From: Penium margaritaceum
Lineage: Eukaryota > Streptophyta > Zygnematophyceae > Desmidiales > Peniaceae
NCBI GenBank assembly: GCA_023375785.1
Contig: SZWC01019077.1
Location: 12,286 to 48,050 of the forward strand
DNA length: 35,765 nucleotides
Direction: 5' to 3'
The position numbers were made by a program, and so were the translations under genes. The notes under the pieces are model-generated. The model made no database searches. It saw nothing but the letters and a program-made list of their open reading frames with translations, and was not told where the DNA came from. Below, in pieces: positions 30,950 through 35,765 of this stretch (positions are counted from its first letter, which is position 1; each line of letters opens with the position of its first letter).

Positions 30950-31440
30950 AAAACACCCAGTTTCAAAACCGAGCGTAAACGCTCGTTTTGTTTTGTTTTG
31001 TTGCTTTTCTAAATTGCAAGCCTTTGTGGTTTCGCATGCAAACCTTGGTCAAACCCTACGCGGAATCACTTCTGGGGTTTTATGATTTTAACTATGCGCG
31101 GGGTCCTGCTAGGCTCCGCAATAGCCGGGCCCGACAGTTTGCCTTTCATCTCATAACGTGTCTCGGACCCCCCACGCGAACAATACGCAACTCCCCCCAT
31201 AAACATTCACAAACCCCTCAAGTGAAGAGTTTGTGAATGGTCAAATAAATCGATGATGTTAGCATGTCGACGCTGCATCGCATGTTGCTTTGACATCCTG
31301 CAATTTCTCGTTGTTCGTGTATTAAGTATTAACACTCTCAGGCCAATAGGCAGGGGAGTATCATTATTTTGAACGCCGGATAGGATTTTCATATTCTTCC
31401 GATCGCTGTGTAGAGCACAAACAGTCTTGGATTTCATGGG
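30950..31440 (-). repeat. Long form of the foldback repeat family, copy 3 (inverted)
   Basis: The reverse complement aligns with 28800-29250: ATCCGGCGTTC, ACTCCCCTGCCTATTGGCCT against ACTCCCCAACCCATTGGCCT, GTCGACATGCTAACA against ATCGACATGCTGACA, GATGAAAGGCAA against GTTGAAAGGGAA, then the CGAGCG...CGCTCG segment. A conserved in-frame stretch (KGKLSGPAIAEPSRT against KGNLLETAIARSNKT here and KGNLLGPVIAGPSRC in copy 1) is visible. Homology ends near the CGAGCGTAAACGCTCG hairpin (30974-30989), so the inner foldback is missing. Confidence 0.55.
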
Positions 31441-31444
31441 TAAT

Positions 31445-31570
31445 ACCTACATGTACACTTTACCAATACTGTACGAACTGTGGTAGCAGTACTAGTATCC
31501 GTGCTAAGCTACCAAAAAACCATAATGCCACGGGATTCGTAAAGTGGTGGTCTGGTACCGCGGTATTGTA
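31445..31570. repeat. GGTACCGCGGTAC-motif cluster 3
   Basis: Motifs such as ACTGTACGAACTGTGGTAGCAG, GCAGTACTAGTATCC and CTGGTACCGCGGTATTG (31554-31570). With clusters 1 and 2 it makes three motif zones in 1.7 kb, all outside the conserved foldback core. Confidence 0.45.
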
Positions 31571-33600
31571 GGCTTGCCTAGAGTGATGGCAAGCCTTACA
31601 TGCTTATGCCTATGCTCATGCTCAAAAGTTGACGTTCTCACCCACTTGGGCGTGTTTGTGTGTGCTCTCTCAGTCCCATACTCCTTGTGTCCCTCGCTCT
31701 CCCAACTCTTTGTAACCTTTGATCTTCAGCGGTTTCCTTGTTCACAACTTCCCTTAGCCTCCCCCTCCATAGAGAGCCCTCTCATACGATCCCTCTCATA
31801 ATGCAGGAGTATCGAGCATTGCGCTCTCGTATGGCAAGAGAAGAAATCCATCACTCTTTTCTATTGCCCTCCGTTTGTCAAATGACGCACTACGCAAGTG
31901 TCACTTGACAATCATGCACCGGGCGATCGACGCATCCTCCAGGTCCCTCCAAATCCTTGCATTACCACTCAACTGAAAACTGTATAAGTATCAGCTTCAT
32001 GCTCTGATGTATGAATGTCCAAGCTTGGCATCACACACCTTGAACCGTTCACACGTGTCACAAAACAAAGTAGGTTACAAAAAACGTGTGAAGAGATTTT
32101 GAGTGGTTTTCAACTTGGCTAACGCTCATCTCTCCCATGGGGTTTGAAGACACTTACATAAGTATTTTCATTTCCTTGTGAATTACCAAGACACAAAACT
32201 CTACTCACGAGCTCACACTAGCGTGTGATTTGTCATTTTTGTAAAGAGGAGGAATCCATTGAAACTCCTTAAGACCCGTCTAATCACGGGTCATGAAGCC
32301 ATATTCGTTTTTTATTTTGTAACCAATACCAAATTTTTAGTATAAGTGGTTGAAAATGTAATCATGAATTTCAACGCGTTCTATCATGCAGCTCAGTTTT
32401 ACCAAAAAGACCGTAAGAACGATGCGTGCTCTAAACCCCCTATCGCATCGAGAAATTTCTTCTCACGCTTTCCATGAAGTTGCTACATAATATTCTTCTC
32501 ATTTCACCCATCACGAAATAAATGTAGAATCAACCAAAGATCGTTGGAAAAAGATAGGATTGGTCCCTTTGAAACAAAGAATACCTTGTTCATGACATAT
32601 CAATGCAATATAAACTATTTTTGAAGATAAAACTTCTTGAATATTTTTTATTTATTTTTTGGTTACATTTTCAATTGAAAAAAGAGGAACTTTTCAACAA
32701 TTGGATTTCTCCCTACCACCAAGGGCGCACAAAATGAGAAGGGCGCATGTTCTCTTATGTAGCATAAAATTTTGTTAACTTTTCATCAACTAGACGCGCT
32801 GCAAGTCAAGTTTGGGAGGCCGGCTTCAACCAGGGCAATTTTCGAACCCGTGATAGCGCACCAGCCTCTGTCTGTTAACCAGGGGCAAATGAGAAGGGGA
32901 AAAGACGCAGACGACAGTTTCACGTCCTTGAGACTGCTTTTCAGAGAGGTTCTCATGAGGACTCGAAAAGATCTGGCGTCATATCCATTTAGGGGTCGAA
33001 AAAGAAGACGAGTTTCATTTGCTGCTGATCTGGCATCCTGCCCTTCGTCGTCGAAATTCGCTCTCTCGAGATCTTGCGTTGCGAAATCGGAGGAAGACCA
33101 TTCGCTGCTGACCTGGCATATGGTCCAATGTGGTGTCGCGGATGCTGTCAGTGTACAGTAGGGCTCTACTGCGCCGCCTTTCCGCGCAGCAAAGAGAAAT
33201 GTTCGCTGCTCGGCGTCCATCGGAATCTTGCGCCGTGAACGGAGAGGACGCTGCCCTTGCTAAGCATCCGCCGTCTATTCCTCGCATCCACGGCCGATGT
33301 TGCGACCGATGACTTATCCATCAACATCTCGCCGTTCGTTTCGTCGGGCCCCGCGCCACGGCGGCATCGGCAGCGGCAGACGGCAGATGGCAGGCGGCGC
33401 TTTCCTTGGCAGCCCATCATCCCTCACCCCTTCTCCCTCACTGGCTGCCGTAGCAAATCGACAGCCACTGAGAAAGGACGATTCGTTCGACAGAGCGGAA
33501 GATGGTTGGCCGTGTGTGCGCCGCCGGCCATGGCAGCACTGAGGGTTTACTGTCGCGGCAGTAGCCTGAGGGCCCTGGCCAGGACCTCCCCGCGGCAGTC
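31571..33600. other. No recognisable gene
   Basis: AT-rich DNA to about 32770, then GC-richer DNA with overlapping open frames on both strands (the longest are 144 codons minus 32786-33220 and part of an upstream frame from 33257). I recognise no domain. The higher GC towards 33600 runs into the Lhcb leader and may include its regulatory region. Confidence 0.4.
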
Positions 33601-33779
33601 ACGGCTCGCGCGCCTCGTGCGCCTCGTGCTTGAGCGCGACGCGGGAGACAAACAGTCTGTTGTGCTCACCGCCAAACACAAACAAAAGCGCTCTGCAAAC
33701 ACTTTTGATAGTCAGCAGCCAGCTAACACGGTTTGATCCAAGAATACCCATCTTTTCCATCTCAATCTTCATCGCAACA
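33601..33779 (+). promoter_or_regulatory. Presumed promoter-leader of the Lhcb gene
   Basis: The last 45 bases before the ATG are pyrimidine-rich (CATCTTTTCCATCTCAATC), like plant Y-patch/initiator regions. TTTTGATAG at about 33702-33710 contains a GATA core like light-response I-boxes. No TATA box stands out. The transcription start is not defined by sequence alone. Confidence 0.3.
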
Positions 33780-34547
33780 ATGGCTGCTCTCACCGCCTCC
33801 TTCCTCGGCCAGACGGCGGCCCTCGCCGCTCAGGTCGGTAAGGCCGACGCCCGCGTCACCATGCGCAAGACCAAGGTGGCCGTCGACAGCCCCTTCTTCG
33901 GCCCCGACCGCCCCAAGTTCCTGGGCCCCCTGTCCGGCGAGACCCCCTCCTACCTCACCGGCGAGTTCCCCGGTGACTACGGCTGGGACACCGCCGGCCT
34001 CTCCTCCAACCCCGAGACGTTCGCCAAGAACCGCGAGCTGGAGGTGATCCACGCTCGCTGGGCCATGCTCGGTGCTCTGGGCTGCATCTTCCCCGAGCTG
34101 CTCGCCAAGAACGGTGTGTCCTTCGGTGAGGCCGTGTGGTTCAAGGCCGGCGCCCAGATCTTCTCCGAGGGCGGCCTTGACTACCTCGGCAACCCCAGCC
34201 TCATCCACGCACAGTCCATCCTTGCCATCTGGGCCGTCCAGGTCATTCTTATGGGCGCCGTTGAGGGCTACCGCGTTGCCGGCGGCCCCCTCGGTGAGGT
34301 CGAGGACCCCCTGTACCCCGGCGGCGCCTTCGACCCTCTGGGCCTGGCCGACGACCCCGACACCGCTCTGGAGCTGAAGACCAAGGAGATCAAGAACGGC
34401 CGCCTCGCCATGTTCTCCATGTTCGGCTTTTTCGTCCAGGCCATCGTGACCGGCAAGGGCCCTCTTGAGAACCTGTCTGACCACCTTGCCGACCCCACCG
34501 CTAACAACGCCTGGGCATATGCCACCCAGTTCGTGCCCGGCGCTTAG
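33780..34547 (+). CDS. Light-harvesting chlorophyll a/b-binding protein, Lhcb (LHCII) type
   Basis: A 255-residue protein that binds chlorophylls a and b and carotenoids in thylakoids and passes light energy mainly to photosystem II. Residues 1-35 look like a plastid transit peptide ([10 protein letters not shown]...VTMRKT). Three membrane helices follow: helix B ([16 protein letters not shown], 86-101), helix C ([21 protein letters not shown], from 145), helix A ([20 protein letters not shown], 202-221). Chlorophyll ligands by spinach numbering are all kept: E88/H91/R93, Q154, E162, E203, N206/R208, Q220, H235. The trimer motif W-Y-x3-R is F-F-G-P-D-R at 39-44. The start was chosen for the transit peptide and its AACAATGG context; an open extension reaches 33630 but lacks family likeness. 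No introns; third positions are mostly C or G, unlike the surroundings. Confidence 0.97.
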   Translation: MAALTASFLGQTAALAAQVGKADARVTMRKTKVAVDSPFFGPDRPKFLGPLSGETPSYLTGEFPGDYGWDTAGLSSNPETFAKNRELEVIHARWAMLGALGCIFPELLAKNGVSFGEAVWFKAGAQIFSEGGLDYLGNPSLIHAQSILAIWAVQVILMGAVEGYRVAGGPLGEVEDPLYPGGAFDPLGLADDPDTALELKTKEIKNGRLAMFSMFGFFVQAIVTGKGPLENLSDHLADPTANNAWAYATQFVPGA

Positions 34548-35765
34548 ACTTCCTGACCACTTGTTCATACGCTTAGTCTAAACTAAGTACATATTTATCC
34601 GAAACTTCTTGCACTCTTTCATTTATCTTTGTGATCGTTCACCGTGCTTCTGTCCCTTCCCCTCCCTTTCTACCTGACTTCGCCCTATCCTCATCTCTCC
34701 GTCCTATACCCGCTCTGCCCTCCCGCCTTGCCACCCCATAGCTGCTTTCGCAAGTTCCCTCCCCATGATTCATTTTCCTTGCTACTTTGCACTAGATCGT
34801 TAGATCGTTGAGCACTAATCATTACTGACACCTCACTTCGGCCCATTGTCCCATGCCTGTTTCGGGCATGTGACACTGAGGCAGACATGCCACATTAGGC
34901 GTACACATGCTATCTCTGGTGAACTCTGTTGATGTTTGTGAGCTCTTTTGCGTAAGCGAGTACACATCTGCTCCTGTGAGCAAGGAGTCTCAAGCAAATG
35001 GAGCACATCGGTACTGCTCACATGGCTTATCCAACGATGTTTTGGGATAGCTGGACTGTGAGCCTATGCCTTCCAACCTCACTCCAGGTATTTGTGAAAT
35101 CCGGCAGACACTACATGAGAGCTTTTTCTGAGGTATTTTTTCATCACTTCAATCGGCTGCTTGAGGGAGCAGTGAGGGTTGGCGATTGAGTTCCAATCAA
35201 TTACAGATACATAGTCCACTGTCAGTGAAGGATGCATCAGGACACTCTGACCAAGCTCAGTACGTATGAACCACAGGTGAACAAAATCAACTTTGCGAGT
35301 CAAACTTGTGCCGGACATCAAGGTGCCGGTGTGGCGCCAATCTACTTGAAACAGACAGACCGTCAAGTAATGCCCGGGAGACCCGGCATGCAATGTCGGC
35401 GTGGATGTGCACACCACTGCACATGAGAAAAAAAGTGCATCGGCCAACGCGCAGATGACCGGTGTGTGCTGTGCTGTGAGTGCAGCCGCTGCAATGGTGC
35501 GATACTCAGAACCCATACTGCAGTGTTGACCATTATGCAGCATGCTTTCGAAGATGCAGGCCTCCACTCCCCTCCCCTCCCCTGCTGTCTCCTGCACAGT
35601 TCACAAACGCTTGGCTCCAAGGTTGTCCCACCATCTCAGGAATGATCCAACCGCTCTGTAGTCATCGGCCGTGTTGGGATTCAGCACGCCACAGCCCCTT
35701 GCACCCTTGTCTGCATGGTCGAGCAGCACGCTACTGCGTTCTCGCCTTCGTGCGTACAGCTCTGT
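34548..35765. other. Lhcb 3' flank, no further gene recognised
   Basis: The 3' flank is T/C-rich with no clear AATAAA; ACATATTTATCC near 34590 might serve as a far-upstream element. Open frames (the longest is 172 codons minus, 35079-35597) show no motif I recognise. Confidence 0.45.

Noticed and set aside
33630-33779. Upstream in-frame ATG giving a 305-residue Lhcb form
   Set aside because: The 50 extra residues have no Lhcb likeness and precede a normal transit peptide, so the start at 33780 was chosen.
33762-34568. Long minus-strand open frame (268 codons) opposite the Lhcb gene
   Set aside because: A by-product of strong G/C third positions on the coding strand; no motif of its own.
35079-35597. 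172-codon minus-strand frame as a gene
   Set aside because: No recognised motif, no codon-use signal like the neighbouring Lhcb gene, and no supporting context.

Overview
The window looks like plant-lineage (streptophyte) nuclear DNA that is almost entirely degraded retrotransposon. It contains one clearly intact gene, an intronless light-harvesting chlorophyll a/b protein (Lhcb type) at 33780-34547. The Lhcb protein has a land-plant/charophyte-like sequence, which together with the heavy Ty3/gypsy load fits a streptophyte alga such as a charophyte, or a bryophyte. The species cannot be proved from the sequence.

Positions 1-2035 are a patchwork of short pieces joined by single Ns (406, 820, 1253, 1890). 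Pieces 1-405 and 821-1252 are exact copies of 2036-2440 and 2325-2756. Pieces 407-819 and 1254-1889 share 61 bp and together carry a BED-type zinc finger of hAT-transposase style. This part looks like an assembly artefact. Positions 2036-3600 hold a broken Ty1/copia integrase region on the minus strand. A foldback repeat follows at 3650-4145, then a large imperfect inverted repeat (4860-6165), a decayed plus-strand Ty3/gypsy element (about 6798-9990), an LTR pair around a short repetitive interior (about 10195-12444), and a plus-strand gypsy fragment (14900-15605) containing a perfect 42-bp palindrome.

The centrepiece is a complete, defective, chromodomain-bearing Ty3/gypsy element on the minus strand, 16707-25180. 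It has two LTRs (TGTA...TACA), a 5-bp target duplication AGCAA, a primer-binding site, a polypurine tract, an unusually long gag, protease, reverse transcriptase, RNase H, integrase and a chromodomain. It lies inside an older related copy, whose halves are at 15711-16706 and 25181 to about 27500. The old copy carries two internal deletions. Most lesions in the younger copy look like C-to-T (or G-to-A) changes.

Positions 28790-31570 hold two opposite-facing copies of a longer repeat related to the foldback at 3650, and clusters of GGTACCGCGGTAC-like motifs. The rest of the right end, apart from the Lhcb gene, shows no gene I can support.
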